NCBI RefSeq assembly: GCF_029893805.1
Contig: NZ_JARXYP010000002.1
Span: 8,494,001 to 8,558,000, forward strand
Reading direction: 5' to 3'
Source: Streptomyces sp. SAI-135
GTDB lineage: Bacteria > Actinomycetota > Actinomycetes > Streptomycetales > Streptomycetaceae
Length of the DNA stretch: 64,000 nucleotides
The position numbers and the translations under genes are program-made. Shown one piece after another: positions 32,505-40,848 of this stretch (position 1 is its first letter; the number at the start of each line of letters is the position of its first letter). The notes beneath the pieces were generated by a model. It saw nothing but the letters and a program-made list of their open reading frames with translations. It did not search any database and had not been told where the DNA came from.

Positions 32505-34019
32505 TCACGCCTCGAGGGGCTCGTAGTCGAACCAGTCGAAGTGGACGGTGCCCGCCGCGGCGTACATGCCGATGACCCGGCCGGTGAAGCCGCCGGCGAC
32601 CTCCGTCGAGAGGTAGCGGCCGTCGAGGGCCGCGAGCTCGGTGAACGTGCCGTCGGACTGCTCGAAGCCGAGGGAGACGACGTCGGGGCCGGTGCACGGC
32701 CCGTGGGACGTCGGCGGTTCCGCCGTGGTGACGGCGAGGACCACCGGACCGGCGGGCACGGCCTGCTCGGCCACGACCGTGCGCAGGGAGCCGACGCGCG
32801 CGACCACCCGCACCTGTGCGCCGGACACCTCGATCGCGTAGTGGTGCCGCTCGTCGAGCCGGACGGCGAGCCCACCGCTGCCTTCCGCGGCGTCGACCAG
32901 AGTGCGCGCCCGGCAGCGCAGATGCTGCTGGCGCCGGCCGGTGAACACCACGTCGGGCTCGTCCAGGGAAGCGCCTCGCGCGCGGAGCGTCAGCCAACCG
33001 GGCCGCTCCTTGGTGGAGCAGAGTTCGGCGGGCCGGTCGCGCAGGGAGATCCAGTGCGGCCGCAGCTCGGCCGACTCGAAGTCGTCGCGCGGCCGCTCGG
33101 CCCGGCCGGGGGAGAGCGGCCAGGGCGGCTCGGGCAGGTCCAACACGACCTCGCCGACGACCGGCCAGCCGTCCACCCAGGTCACGGGGGCCAGGAAGGT
33201 CTCGCGGCCGAGGACGTGCCAGCCCGGCGTGCCACCTTGCGGTCGTACGCCGAGCAGGACCATCCACCAGGAGTCGTCCGGGCCCCGGACCAGGTCGGCG
33301 TGCCCGGTGTTCTGCACCGGGTGGTCGGTGCCGCGGTGGGTGAGGACCGGGTTGGCCGGGCACGGTTCGAACGGCCCGTTGGGCGTGCGGCTGCGGGCGA
33401 TCGACACTCCGTGGCCGCGCTCGGTGCCGCCCTCGGCGATGAGCAGGTACCAGTACTCGCCGATCCGGTACAGGTGCGGTGCCTCCGGTGCCTTGGCGCC
33501 GGGCCCGCCCGACCAGAGCCCGTGCGGAGTGCCGTACGTCCGACCGGTGGACGGGTCGATACGGACCTGCGCGACCCCGGCGACCGTGCACCAGCAGGTG
33601 CCGTCCTCGTCCCAGGCGAGGTCGGGATCGATACCGGGCACCCCCGGCGCCAGGACGGGATCCGACCACGGTCCCGCCGGGTCGGTCGCCGTGACGATCA
33701 GATTCCCGCCGCCCTCGCTGCAGTTGGTGACGATCAGCCAGAAGCGCCCGTCGTGGTGGCGCAGGGTGGGTGCGTAGACACCGCCGGAGGACGGCATGCC
33801 GACCGGCAGCCGCAGCTGCTCCGGCCGGTCCAGGACGTTGCCGATCTGCGTCCAGTGCACCAGGTCACGGCTGTGGAAGAGGGGGACGCCGGGGAAGTAC
33901 TCGAAGCTGGAGCAGGCCAGGTAGTAGTCGTCGCCGACACGGCAGATGCTGGGGTCGGGATGGAAGCCGGGGATCACGGGGTTGGCGAGTGTGACGTCCG
34001 CCTGGTCCTGGTGGGACAC
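32505..34019 (-). CDS. GH43 beta-xylosidase/arabinofuranosidase-type enzyme
   Basis: 504 residues without a signal peptide, so probably cytoplasmic. A five-bladed propeller (NPVIPGFHPDPSICRVGDDYYLACSSFEYFPGVPLFHSRDLVHW; base Asp-22 in HPDPS, pKa-tuning Asp in GIDPDLAW, acid Glu in KAPEAPHLY) is followed by a C-terminal beta-sandwich (HYAIEVSGAQVRVVARVG) as in two-domain beta-xylosidases. It would trim imported xylo- or arabino-oligosaccharides. ATG at 34019; the promoter region holds two LacI-type operators and a GAAACTTTC element, in line with plant-polysaccharide control. Confidence 0.9.
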   Translation of the reverse strand: MSHQDQADVTLANPVIPGFHPDPSICRVGDDYYLACSSFEYFPGVPLFHSRDLVHWTQIGNVLDRPEQLRLPVGMPSSGGVYAPTLRHHDGRFWLIVTNCSEGGGNLIVTATDPAGPWSDPVLAPGVPGIDPDLAWDEDGTCWCTVAGVAQVRIDPSTGRTYGTPHGLWSGGPGAKAPEAPHLYRIGEYWYLLIAEGGTERGHGVSIARSRTPNGPFEPCPANPVLTHRGTDHPVQNTGHADLVRGPDDSWWMVLLGVRPQGGTPGWHVLGRETFLAPVTWVDGWPVVGEVVLDLPEPPWPLSPGRAERPRDDFESAELRPHWISLRDRPAELCSTKERPGWLTLRARGASLDEPDVVFTGRRQQHLRCRARTLVDAAEGSGGLAVRLDERHHYAIEVSGAQVRVVARVGSLRTVVAEQAVPAGPVVLAVTTAEPPTSHGPCTGPDVVSLGFEQSDGTFTELAALDGRYLSTEVAGGFTGRVIGMYAAAGTVHFDWFDYEPLEA

Positions 34020-34041
34020 CGAGGGGTCCTCTCGTGCTGTC

Positions 34042-34051
34042 GAAGCGCTTC
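34042..34051. promoter_or_regulatory. LacI-type operator 1 of the GH43-GH5 operon
   Basis: GAAGCGCTTC, flanked by TGTC and ACC: a CG-centred palindrome typical of LacI-family repressors. It falls just downstream of the predicted start point and exactly 120 bp from an identical core. Confidence 0.7.
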
Positions 34052-34063
34052 ACCGGAGCGCAA

Positions 34064-34092
34064 AGGTAATGGACAGATTTCACGAGAGACAA
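34064..34092 (-). promoter_or_regulatory. Probable GH43 promoter
   Basis: Read on the minus strand: TTGTCT (34092-34087), 17 bases, TTACCT (34069-34064). Predicted start near 34057, which places operator 1 at about +6 to +15. Confidence 0.45.
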
Positions 34093-34107
34093 GAGCCCTG
34101 TCTGCCA

Positions 34108-34118
34108 AGAAACTTTCT
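34108..34118. promoter_or_regulatory. AGAAACTTTCT palindrome upstream of GH43
   Basis: An 11-bp inverted repeat with the GAAACTTTC core that I recall from promoters of actinomycete xylanase genes. It lies about 16 bp before the predicted -35 box. Confidence 0.45.
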
Positions 34119-34160
34119 GTGGTGGGGGATTGGTGGGAGAGGTCAGGAGGTGGCTGGTTG

Positions 34161-34172
34161 TCGAAGCGCTTC
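34161..34172. promoter_or_regulatory. LacI-type operator 2
   Basis: CGAAGCGCTTCG, a perfect 12-bp palindrome with the same GAAGCGCTTC core as operator 1 and the same preceding TGT. Spacing of 120 bp between the sites would allow looping. Confidence 0.65.
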
Positions 34173-34237
34173 GAATGAGGATCCGCGAACGGGACATGCC
34201 CTCTGACGTTCCTCCCGCTGCCGGACCAGTTCCGCCC

Positions 34238-35869
34238 TCACGGCCCGTCCGGGCTCCAGCTCGGGCGGCGCCGCGGCGGTCCGGCGAGGATGAGCCGCTC
34301 CAGGCCGGCGTACCGCTCGCGTGCGCGACGGGCGCTGCGGCGACCGCTCAGGAAGGTGCACAGCCAGCCGCACGCGAAGCCCACCGGTACCGAGACCAGG
34401 GCGGTCGTGGTGAACGGGAACCAGTTCAGGTCGGCCTTAGGGAAGGCCGCCGTGGGTGACCCGGAGACGAGGCGGGTTCCCGACATCAGGACCAGGACGG
34501 CGACCGAGCCGCCGATCAGCGTGCCGAGCAGCCCGGCCTTGCTGAAGCGGCGCCAGAACAGGGAGTAGACCAGCGCGGGCGCGATGGCGGAGGCGCCCAT
34601 GCAGAAGGAGAGGGTGGCCAGGGGCTGGAGGCTGCGGTGCTGGGCGAGGGCGGCCAGCAGCACCACGGGCAGGCCGACGATCAGCGCGCAGGCCCGCGCC
34701 AGGGTCATCTCCCGCAGCGCGGACATGCCGTTGTTCCGGGAGGCGACGACGTCGTGCGCCAGGGAGTTGGCGCAGGCGAGCGTCATCCCGGCGACGGACG
34801 CCAGGAGGGTCAGGAAGATCGCCGTGGTGACGGTGCTGAACACCAGGCTCTCGGCGCGGGAGACGTCGGCCCCGAACACGGCGCGCGCGCCCAGCAGATA
34901 GGCGGTGCTGCCGTGCGGGTCGGCGGCCGTGATCCGCTCGCGGCCCACCAGTGCCGTGGCGCCGAGGCCGATGACCGTGATCACCAGCATGAACAGGGCG
35001 ACCGAGGACACCGCCCAGGACATCGTGCGCCGTACCTGACGGGCGTTGCCCGCGGTGTACATCCGCATGGTGACGTGCGGCAGGCAGGCACCGCCGAGCA
35101 CGATGGCGACCTGTGTGCTGATCATGTCGAGGCCGGGGTGCGGCCCGTCCGAGAACTGGAGGCCGTACTGGAGGAACGCCTGGCCGGTGCCGCTGCGCTG
35201 CGCTGCGGTGTCGACCATCGTGCCCGGGTGCCAGCCGAAGGAGGCGAGGATCAGCACCGCGACCACGAGGCCGGAGCCGAGGAGTATCACCGTCTTGATG
35301 ATCTGGATCAGCGCGGTCCCCCGCATCCCGCCCAGTGCGGCGTAGCTGATCATCAGGATGCCCGCGCCCACGATGCAGCCGGTCTGCATGGCACGGTCGG
35401 AGAAGCCGAGGATGAACGCCAGCAGTTGTCCCACGCCCGCCAGTTGCACGATCATCATCGGGATCAGCGACAGCAGGGTCACCACGCACGCGGTGATGCG
35501 TACGGCCCGCCCCGGGACCCGGCGGCTCAGCGCGTCGCCCATGGTGAACCGGCCGGTGTTGTGCAGGGGTTCGGCGAGCAGGAACATCAGCAGCAGCAGC
35601 GACAGCAGTGTGCTCAGCGCCAGGACCACGCCGTCGAAGCCGCACAGCGCGATGACCCCGCCGATGGTGAGGACGGTCGCGGCGGAGATGTAGTCGCCGG
35701 CGACCGCCAGGCCGTTGCGCAGCGGGGAGAGCGTGCGGTAGCCGGTGTAGAACTCCTCCAGGTCGTCGCGGTCGGGGCCGGTCAGAACGCACAGCAGAAG
35801 GGTGAGGGTGACGACGCTGCAGAAGGCGACCAGGGACCAGGACTGCGCGGAGCCGCCGAGGTCGGTCAT
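34238..35869 (-). CDS. Sodium:solute symporter, acetate/monocarboxylate type
   Basis: 543 residues, about 13 membrane helices, of the SSS family. The opening LLCVLTGPDRDDLEEFYTGYRTLSPLRNGLAVAGDYISAATVLTIGGVIAL and GGMRGTALIQIIKTVILL are typical of ActP/MctC-like acetate or short monocarboxylate permeases. It starts with ATG overlapping the DUF485 stop by 4 bases, the standard arrangement for these transporters. Confidence 0.88.
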   Translation of the reverse strand: MTDLGGSAQSWSLVAFCSVVTLTLLLCVLTGPDRDDLEEFYTGYRTLSPLRNGLAVAGDYISAATVLTIGGVIALCGFDGVVLALSTLLSLLLLMFLLAEPLHNTGRFTMGDALSRRVPGRAVRITACVVTLLSLIPMMIVQLAGVGQLLAFILGFSDRAMQTGCIVGAGILMISYAALGGMRGTALIQIIKTVILLGSGLVVAVLILASFGWHPGTMVDTAAQRSGTGQAFLQYGLQFSDGPHPGLDMISTQVAIVLGGACLPHVTMRMYTAGNARQVRRTMSWAVSSVALFMLVITVIGLGATALVGRERITAADPHGSTAYLLGARAVFGADVSRAESLVFSTVTTAIFLTLLASVAGMTLACANSLAHDVVASRNNGMSALREMTLARACALIVGLPVVLLAALAQHRSLQPLATLSFCMGASAIAPALVYSLFWRRFSKAGLLGTLIGGSVAVLVLMSGTRLVSGSPTAAFPKADLNWFPFTTTALVSVPVGFACGWLCTFLSGRRSARRARERYAGLERLILAGPPRRRPSWSPDGP

Positions 35870-36306
35870 GCCCGGGCCCGTCCGTCCCCGTCGTCCGGGT
35901 GTGCGTACCGGCTGACCCTGCGGGCCAGGGGGTCCACGAACCGCCGGGCCGAGTACTCGAACAGCAGGACGGCCAGCCAGGTGACGGGAATCTGGACGAC
36001 GGCGAGCAGCAGGCCGGTGGGGAGCCCGCCGGGGGCCGGGCGGGCCATGAAGGCGGGGGCCTTCACGGTCAGGGTGAGGAAGACGGCGAAGTAGCCGAGG
36101 GCGACGAGCGTGGCCACGCGCCGCTGCCACCGGCAGGCGCGGCGCAGGACACGCAGCGCGCGGTGGTGACCGGACCAGGAACGCGGACGGGCCCCGCTGC
36201 CCGCGCGTACTCCTGCCGACGCGAGGGACGGCGGCCGGAGAGCGGAGGAGGGGACCCGTCCGTTGTGCCGGTGCGGCAGGGATAATTCCGAGCGGTCGTA
36301 GGACAT
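35866..36306 (-). CDS. DUF485 membrane protein (symporter partner)
   Basis: 146 residues. A basic N-terminal half is followed by two membrane helices (RRVATLVALGYFAVFLTLTVKAPAFM and LLLAVVQIPVTWLAVLLFEYSARRFVDPLARRVSRYA). This is the DUF485/YjcH pattern always encoded just before an ActP-type symporter, as here (ATGA overlap). The N-terminal 50 residues are longer than usual and rich in Ser/Arg; a later start is possible. Confidence 0.83.
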   Translation of the reverse strand: MSYDRSELSLPHRHNGRVPSSALRPPSLASAGVRAGSGARPRSWSGHHRALRVLRRACRWQRRVATLVALGYFAVFLTLTVKAPAFMARPAPGGLPTGLLLAVVQIPVTWLAVLLFEYSARRFVDPLARRVSRYAHPDDGDGRARA

Positions 36307-36747
36307 CCCAAAACTCCTAGCGCGGTGGGCCCGGAAGTCACGGACCGCAAGAAGGTGGGGGGAGCGGAGGCGGTTCGGGTCACCGCACGTTATGCGGGTG
36401 TCCGGGCGGCGGATGTGTGTTCCGTTGAACTTCCTGACGGAAGCCCCGCGGGCGAGCCGGCCTCGATGGGTGCCCGTGGTGAGGGTGTGACGGAAGTGAC
36501 GCAGGGGTTTTCTGCGGCCTCCATCTCCCGGAATCGGTCGTTCGTACGTCGTACACCAGTGTCAGTCGCCGTGGGCCGCGTCGGCGGACGCCGACCGGGT
36601 GCCGGGACGACCGCCTGTACGTCACATTCGGCAGTGCGGTGCCATCCGATGTGGGGGTGGTACTGGTGGCATATGCCCGCCGGGTATCGAGCCGCTCGAA
36701 TGTGCCCCGGTGCACGCCTCCGGGAGAGGCGGCACCGACGGCGGTGG
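36307..36747. other. Intergenic region upstream of the DUF485-symporter operon
   Basis: About 440 bp without a supported gene. It contains the direct copy CGTACGTCGTACACC near 36542 and otherwise GC-rich DNA. It presumably holds the symporter promoter. Confidence 0.3.
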
Positions 36748-37347
36748 TCAGCGCTGTTCGCGTCGGCCGCGGACGCTCAGGGCGATGACGGAGACGAGGA
36801 ACCAGAAGGCACCGAAGGCCGAGTACCCGGCGACGGTGGACAGGCTGCTCGTCTCCGACGCGGAGCCGGCGGCGATCGTGGCCCCCGCGAGGACGGACTG
36901 CGCACCGCTGATCATCATGGGCCACTGGGCGCCGACGGAACGCCGCCGTCGGACCGCCACGACGAGCTGGACCGCTCCGGACAGCAGGGCCCACACACCG
37001 AAGACGAGAAGCGAGGTCCGGACGACGGAGAAGGCGGCGACGACCATGGCGGCGGTGGTGGTGAGGCCGAGCGCCAGGTTGACGGCACTGACGCGGTCCG
37101 TGGATCCGGTGCCGGCCAGTCGACGCTCCAGGAGCGTGGCGATCACGTCCCACAGGGGGTAGACGATGAGCAGCACGGCCGCGATCACCGTGGGCCTGTC
37201 CGCCGACACGAGCGAGGCGGACGTCGTGAGGACCAGCGCCACCCAGATCAGGGAGAAGGCGACCCGGATCAGGTGAAGCGACCGGAGCCCGGAGGGGTTC
37301 GTCGTGGACGTGGTCGAAGCCGGCGAAGTGATGGTGGTCTGTGTCAT
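36748..37347 (-). CDS. DUF308 membrane protein
   Basis: 199 residues from the ATG at 37347, with about six membrane helices (LIRVAFSLIWVALVLTTSASLV, VIAAVLLIVYPLWDVIATLLERRLAG, AVNLALGLTTTAAMVVAAFSVV, SLLVFGVWALLSGAVQLVVAV) in the HdeD/DUF308 pattern. Function unknown; some members relate to acid stress. It is divergent from the sensor kinase, and the two share an intergenic region with an 18-bp inverted repeat, so it is a likely target of that two-component system. Confidence 0.78.
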   Translation of the reverse strand: MTQTTITSPASTTSTTNPSGLRSLHLIRVAFSLIWVALVLTTSASLVSADRPTVIAAVLLIVYPLWDVIATLLERRLAGTGSTDRVSAVNLALGLTTTAAMVVAAFSVVRTSLLVFGVWALLSGAVQLVVAVRRRRSVGAQWPMMISGAQSVLAGATIAAGSASETSSLSTVAGYSAFGAFWFLVSVIALSVRGRREQR

Positions 37348-37417
37348 CGGGTGTCCCGTTGCGATCGTGTCGGTGGAGGCGGGCGCCTCGACGAGGAGTC
37401 TCGGCGGCCTCGGACCC

Positions 37418-37435
37418 GGCCGTGTACTTCGAACG
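37418..37435. repeat. Left arm of an 18-bp perfect inverted repeat
   Basis: GGCCGTGTACTTCGAACG, the exact reverse complement of 37526-37543. The arm runs into the smaller palindrome ACTTCG-AA-CGAAGT (37426-37439). It lies upstream of the DUF308 gene. Confidence 0.75.
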
Positions 37436-37525
37436 AAGTAGTTCTGCCGTCCACTTCCGCCGTCCTCCGCGACGGGGCGGGGTCGGTGGCGCTCGCAGCG
37501 GGCGAGCCGGCTTCGCCGTCTACAA

Positions 37526-37543
37526 CGTTCGAAGTACACGGCC
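37526..37543. repeat. Right arm of the 18-bp perfect inverted repeat
   Basis: CGTTCGAAGTACACGGCC, exact reverse complement of 37418-37435, centre distance 108 bp. It ends 9 bases before the sensor kinase start, so the two arms place one regulator site in front of each divergent gene. Confidence 0.75.
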
Positions 37544-37552
37544 ACGGATCAC

Positions 37553-38755
37553 GTGAACGAGAATCGGCTCATGGCCAAGGCGCACAACAGACAGGACGGG
37601 CCGGTGGCACCCTTGTGGGTCCGCCGCCCCGAGGCGCTGCACCGAGCCGCCTACGCGGTGGCCGCGCTGGTGTTCACCGTCCAGATCGCGGCAGTGGTCC
37701 TGCGGGGTTCGGACTGGCCGACGGTCCTCTCCGTGCTCCTCGCCGGGAGCGGCGTCGCCCTCTCGTGGAAGCAGCCGTGGGCAGGACTGGTCGTGGTGAG
37801 CGCGGCGTCCTTCGCCGTCACGGCGGTGGGGCACGATCCGCTGTCGGTGTGGATGATGGCGGTGCTCGTCCTGTTCTCGGTCACCCTCAGGGGAAAGCAG
37901 CCGCTGGTCGGAACGGGCGTCGTGGCGGCGTTCTTCCTCGGCGCGTTCATGACCGTGGGAGGGTTCCGGGGCGGGGCGGTGGTAGGTGCCGCCGCCCTCT
38001 TCTCGGCCATGGCGGGAGGTGCGACCGGGGCCGCGCTCCGCATCCATCGCGAGCACTGGTGGATCCTGGAGGAACGGGCCGAGAGTGCCATCGCCACCCG
38101 CGAGATCGAGGCCACCCGGCGAGTGACCGAGGAGCGGCTGCGCATCGCCCGGGACCTCCACGACGTCATCGGCCACCAGGTCGCGATGCTGAGCATGCAC
38201 CTCGGCGCGGCGGAGATCGGACTGCCCGAGGACGCCGAGGACTCCCGGCAGGCCCTCGTGTCCGCCAGGTCCAGTGCCCGCACCGTCGTGGTCGAGACGC
38301 AACGCATCCTCGCGCTCCTCCGCCTCGGGGACGAGGTCCGTGACGGCGAGGCGTTGCGCCCGACCCCGGCGCTCAGCGGTCTGGAAGGACTGATCGCCTC
38401 GTTCGAGAGCGTCGGTCTGGACGTGCGGGCCGCCATCGAACTTCCCGACGGTTTCGTGGAGCCCAGTGTCGGTGTGACGGTCTACCGGGTCGTCCAGGAG
38501 GCCCTGACCAACGCCTACCGGCATGGGGAGGGGACGGCGACGGTGGAGGTGCGCGAGTGCGACGGCCGGATCCGCGTCACGGTGGAGAACCGCGTCGCCC
38601 CCTCCTCACATGACTCCGGTTCCGGCGGCGGACTGGGGCTCGTGGGGATGCGTGAACGCGTCGAGTCCTCCAACGGGCGGCTGACGATCGACAGCCACGA
38701 CGGGCTGTTCCGGGTCCGTGCGGAGTTCAGCCTGCTGGGAGCGGTCGTCCGATGA
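37553..38755 (+). CDS. Sensor histidine kinase (HisKA_3, NarL-type)
   Basis: 400 residues from the GTG at 37553 (ATG at 37571 is an alternative). Five or six membrane helices (AAYAVAALVFTVQIAAVVL, VLSVLLAGSGVALSW, WAGLVVVSAASFAVTAV, AVLVLFSVTL, AVVGAAALFSAMAGGATG) are followed by a dimerisation helix with the phospho-acceptor His in RDLHDVIGHQVAML and a HATPase domain (VVQEALTNAYRHG, GGGLGLVGMRERV). It overlaps the response regulator gene by ATGA. Confidence 0.9.
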   Translation: MNENRLMAKAHNRQDGPVAPLWVRRPEALHRAAYAVAALVFTVQIAAVVLRGSDWPTVLSVLLAGSGVALSWKQPWAGLVVVSAASFAVTAVGHDPLSVWMMAVLVLFSVTLRGKQPLVGTGVVAAFFLGAFMTVGGFRGGAVVGAAALFSAMAGGATGAALRIHREHWWILEERAESAIATREIEATRRVTEERLRIARDLHDVIGHQVAMLSMHLGAAEIGLPEDAEDSRQALVSARSSARTVVVETQRILALLRLGDEVRDGEALRPTPALSGLEGLIASFESVGLDVRAAIELPDGFVEPSVGVTVYRVVQEALTNAYRHGEGTATVEVRECDGRIRVTVENRVAPSSHDSGSGGGLGLVGMRERVESSNGRLTIDSHDGLFRVRAEFSLLGAVVR

Positions 38756-39411
38756 CCCGGATTCTGATCGTCGACGACCAGGAGGACATCAGGGCCGGAA
38801 TCCGGGCCATGCTCCGGCTCGACCCGGGTCTCGTGGTCACGGGGGAGCTCTCCGACGGGCTCCAGGTCGTTCCCTTCCTGCGGGACCACCCCGTCGACCT
38901 CGTGCTGATGGACATTCGCATGCCCGGCATCGACGGCGTCGAAGCAACGCGCCGGATCCGCGCCGAGCACCCGCCCGAGCAGACGCGGGTGATCGTGCTG
39001 ACCACCTTCGACCAGGACGACATCGTCCTCGCCGCGCTGCGCGCAGGTGCCAACGGGTTCCTGAGCAAGACCGTGAGCCCGGCCGAACTCGTCGCCGGAA
39101 TCAACGAGGTCGTCGGCGGCGGAGGTGCGCTGTCGGCCGCCGCGACGGCCGCGCTCATCGGGCACATGACCGACAGCCCACCCCCGGTGATCGACCGGGA
39201 ACTGCTGCGACGCTTCGACGCGTTGACCCCCAGGGAACGGGACGTGGTCCTTCTCGTGGCGAGCGGCCTCGGCAACGACGAGATCGCCGCCCAGCTGTCC
39301 GTGTCGCCCTTCACCGTGAAGACGCACGCGGTGCGGGCCATGACGAAGGTCGGCGCACGCGATCGGGCACAGCTGGTCTCGTTCACCTTCCGCGCCGGGC
39401 TTCACCCCTGA
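38752..39411 (+). CDS. NarL/LuxR-type response regulator
   Basis: 219 residues. Receiver domain with ILIVDDQEDI, the phosphorylated Asp in LVLMDIRMPGIDGVEATR, LTTF and the Lys in FLSKTVSP. The C-terminal LuxR domain (LTPRERDVVLLVASGLGNDEIAAQLSVSPFTVKTHAVRAMTKVGARDRAQLV) binds DNA. It forms an operon with the sensor kinase; the 18-bp inverted repeat upstream is a candidate binding site. Confidence 0.92.
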   Translation: MTRILIVDDQEDIRAGIRAMLRLDPGLVVTGELSDGLQVVPFLRDHPVDLVLMDIRMPGIDGVEATRRIRAEHPPEQTRVIVLTTFDQDDIVLAALRAGANGFLSKTVSPAELVAGINEVVGGGGALSAAATAALIGHMTDSPPPVIDRELLRRFDALTPRERDVVLLVASGLGNDEIAAQLSVSPFTVKTHAVRAMTKVGARDRAQLVSFTFRAGLHP

Positions 39412-39442
39412 CGCCTGCCGCTGTCCCCGCCCGCGCGGTCGG

Positions 39443-40351
39443 TCAGTGCCGCCTTCGGATGCTGTCGATGACGCGGGTCCAGTTGTCGCCGCCGTGTCCG
39501 TTCTCGATCGCGTGCCGGTAGTGGGCCTGTACGGCCCGTGGAAGGGCGAGGTCGAGGCCGAGCGCGGTGCTGGTCTCGACGATGTGGTCGGACGTCGCAC
39601 CCATCATGGTCACGGTGCTGAGGTCGCCGGGATGCTCTCCTGCGTCCAGCGCGGTACCGAGCTGCTCCTCGCCGGCCCTGAGCATGTCGCCGATCGAGTC
39701 GGCGGTGGAGAGCAGCTCCGGCAGCGCTTCCGAGGCCTTCAGGCCCGCGGTGCCCAGCATCGCGGTGGCGTGCATCAGCGCCGACAACGTGGTGAGGAAC
39801 ACCGTGAGTTGGGCCTGGTACATCATCTGGGCGAGGCCGGGGTCATCGCCCAGATACCTGGGTGTTCCGAGGGGCGCCAAGGCCGTCCGGTGCTTCTCCA
39901 TGACCCGGTCGGGACCGCTGTAGTAGACGTAGGACGCCTCCGTGCCGACCATCGGCGCGGGAACCATGACACCGCCGGTGAGGAAGTCGGCGCCGTGGCC
40001 CGCGGCCCAGTTCGCCGCCTCGCGCGTGCGGTCGGGTGTGTCGGAGCTGAGGTTGACCAGTGTGCGGCCGGCGAGCGACGCGGTGGCGCCGCCGAGGATG
40101 TCGTACATCGCCCGGTAGTCGGTGAGGCTGAGGACGACGAGGTCGCTCGCCTCGAGAGCCGCGCCGGGTGTCGCGGCGAGGGTCGCTCCCTCGGCGACGA
40201 CGCCGTCGGCCCGGGAGGCGGTGCGGTTCCAGACGGTGACGGGGCGGCCGGGAGCGAGGAGGGTGCGGGTCATCGCCTGGCCCATCGGACCGAGCCCGAT
40301 CACGGTGACGGCGGTGTTCTGGCTGGTGGTGGCGTTCCGTTGTGCGTTCAC
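39443..40351 (-). CDS. Imine-reductase-like NADPH oxidoreductase
   Basis: 302 residues with a Rossmann start VTVIGLGPMGQAMTRTL, VWNRTASRAD and a helical C-terminal dimer domain, the 6-phosphogluconate/3-hydroxyisobutyrate dehydrogenase superfamily. The pattern TGGVMVPAPMVGTEASYVYYSGP followed by GDDPGLAQMMYQAQL fits imine reductases; Tyr-178 is where one group carries Asp and the other Tyr as proton donor, so this would be a Tyr-type (S-selective-like) member by recall. It is divergent from an HxlR regulator. The substrate is not known. Confidence 0.82.
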   Translation of the reverse strand: MNAQRNATTSQNTAVTVIGLGPMGQAMTRTLLAPGRPVTVWNRTASRADGVVAEGATLAATPGAALEASDLVVLSLTDYRAMYDILGGATASLAGRTLVNLSSDTPDRTREAANWAAGHGADFLTGGVMVPAPMVGTEASYVYYSGPDRVMEKHRTALAPLGTPRYLGDDPGLAQMMYQAQLTVFLTTLSALMHATAMLGTAGLKASEALPELLSTADSIGDMLRAGEEQLGTALDAGEHPGDLSTVTMMGATSDHIVETSTALGLDLALPRAVQAHYRHAIENGHGGDNWTRVIDSIRRRH

Positions 40352-40385
40352 CCCTCCATGCTCGGAGAGCGCCGCTAGTGTCGGA

Positions 40386-40424
40386 AGTACCCACTAATTT
40401 CTGCGGTACTTACCTTTTAGTAAG
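40386..40424. promoter_or_regulatory. Nested inverted repeats between IRED-like and HxlR genes
   Basis: AGTACC (40386-40391) pairs with GGTACT (40405-40410), and CTTAC (40409-40413) pairs with GTAAG (40420-40424). The region is AT-rich. Probable HxlR operator(s) covering both divergent promoters. Confidence 0.5.
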
Positions 40425-40434
40425 GGGTTCAGTG

Positions 40435-40821
40435 ATGGCCAAGGCGCCGAGACGCGGGCCGTACATCTGCGGTATTGACGCCGGGCTCGACGTGGTGAGC
40501 GGGAAGTGGAAGGGGCTGATCCTCTGGGAACTCGAAGCCCATGGCGTGCGCCGCTTCGCCGAACTCCGTCGTGGCTTACCGGGAGTGAGCGAGAAGATGC
40601 TGACGCAGCACCTGCGGGAGATGGAGGAGGACGGTCTCGTGCACCGGAAGGTGTACGCCGAGGTGCCGCCCCGCGTGGAGTACACCCTCACCGAGCACGG
40701 GCACACGCTGAACCGAGCGCTTGAACCGCTCGGCGCCTGGGGTGTTGAGCGGATACGCCGAGAAGGCTCCGAAGTCGCGGAAGTCGCCGAAGCGGCCGAG
40801 GTGTCCCACAGCCGGCCGTAG
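40435..40821 (+). CDS. HxlR-family regulator
   Basis: 128 residues from the ATG at 40435. It shows the HxlR winged helix: Cys in YICGIDAGLDVVSGKWKGLILWELEAHGVRRFAELRRGLPGVSEKMLTQHLREMEEDGLVHRKVYAEVPPRVEYTLTEHG. HxlR proteins often sense electrophiles or oxidants through that N-terminal cysteine. It probably controls the divergent imine-reductase-like gene. Confidence 0.9.
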   Translation: MAKAPRRGPYICGIDAGLDVVSGKWKGLILWELEAHGVRRFAELRRGLPGVSEKMLTQHLREMEEDGLVHRKVYAEVPPRVEYTLTEHGHTLNRALEPLGAWGVERIRREGSEVAEVAEAAEVSHSRP

Positions 40822-40848
40822 GGCCGTGAGGAACTCCTCGGGGCGAGG

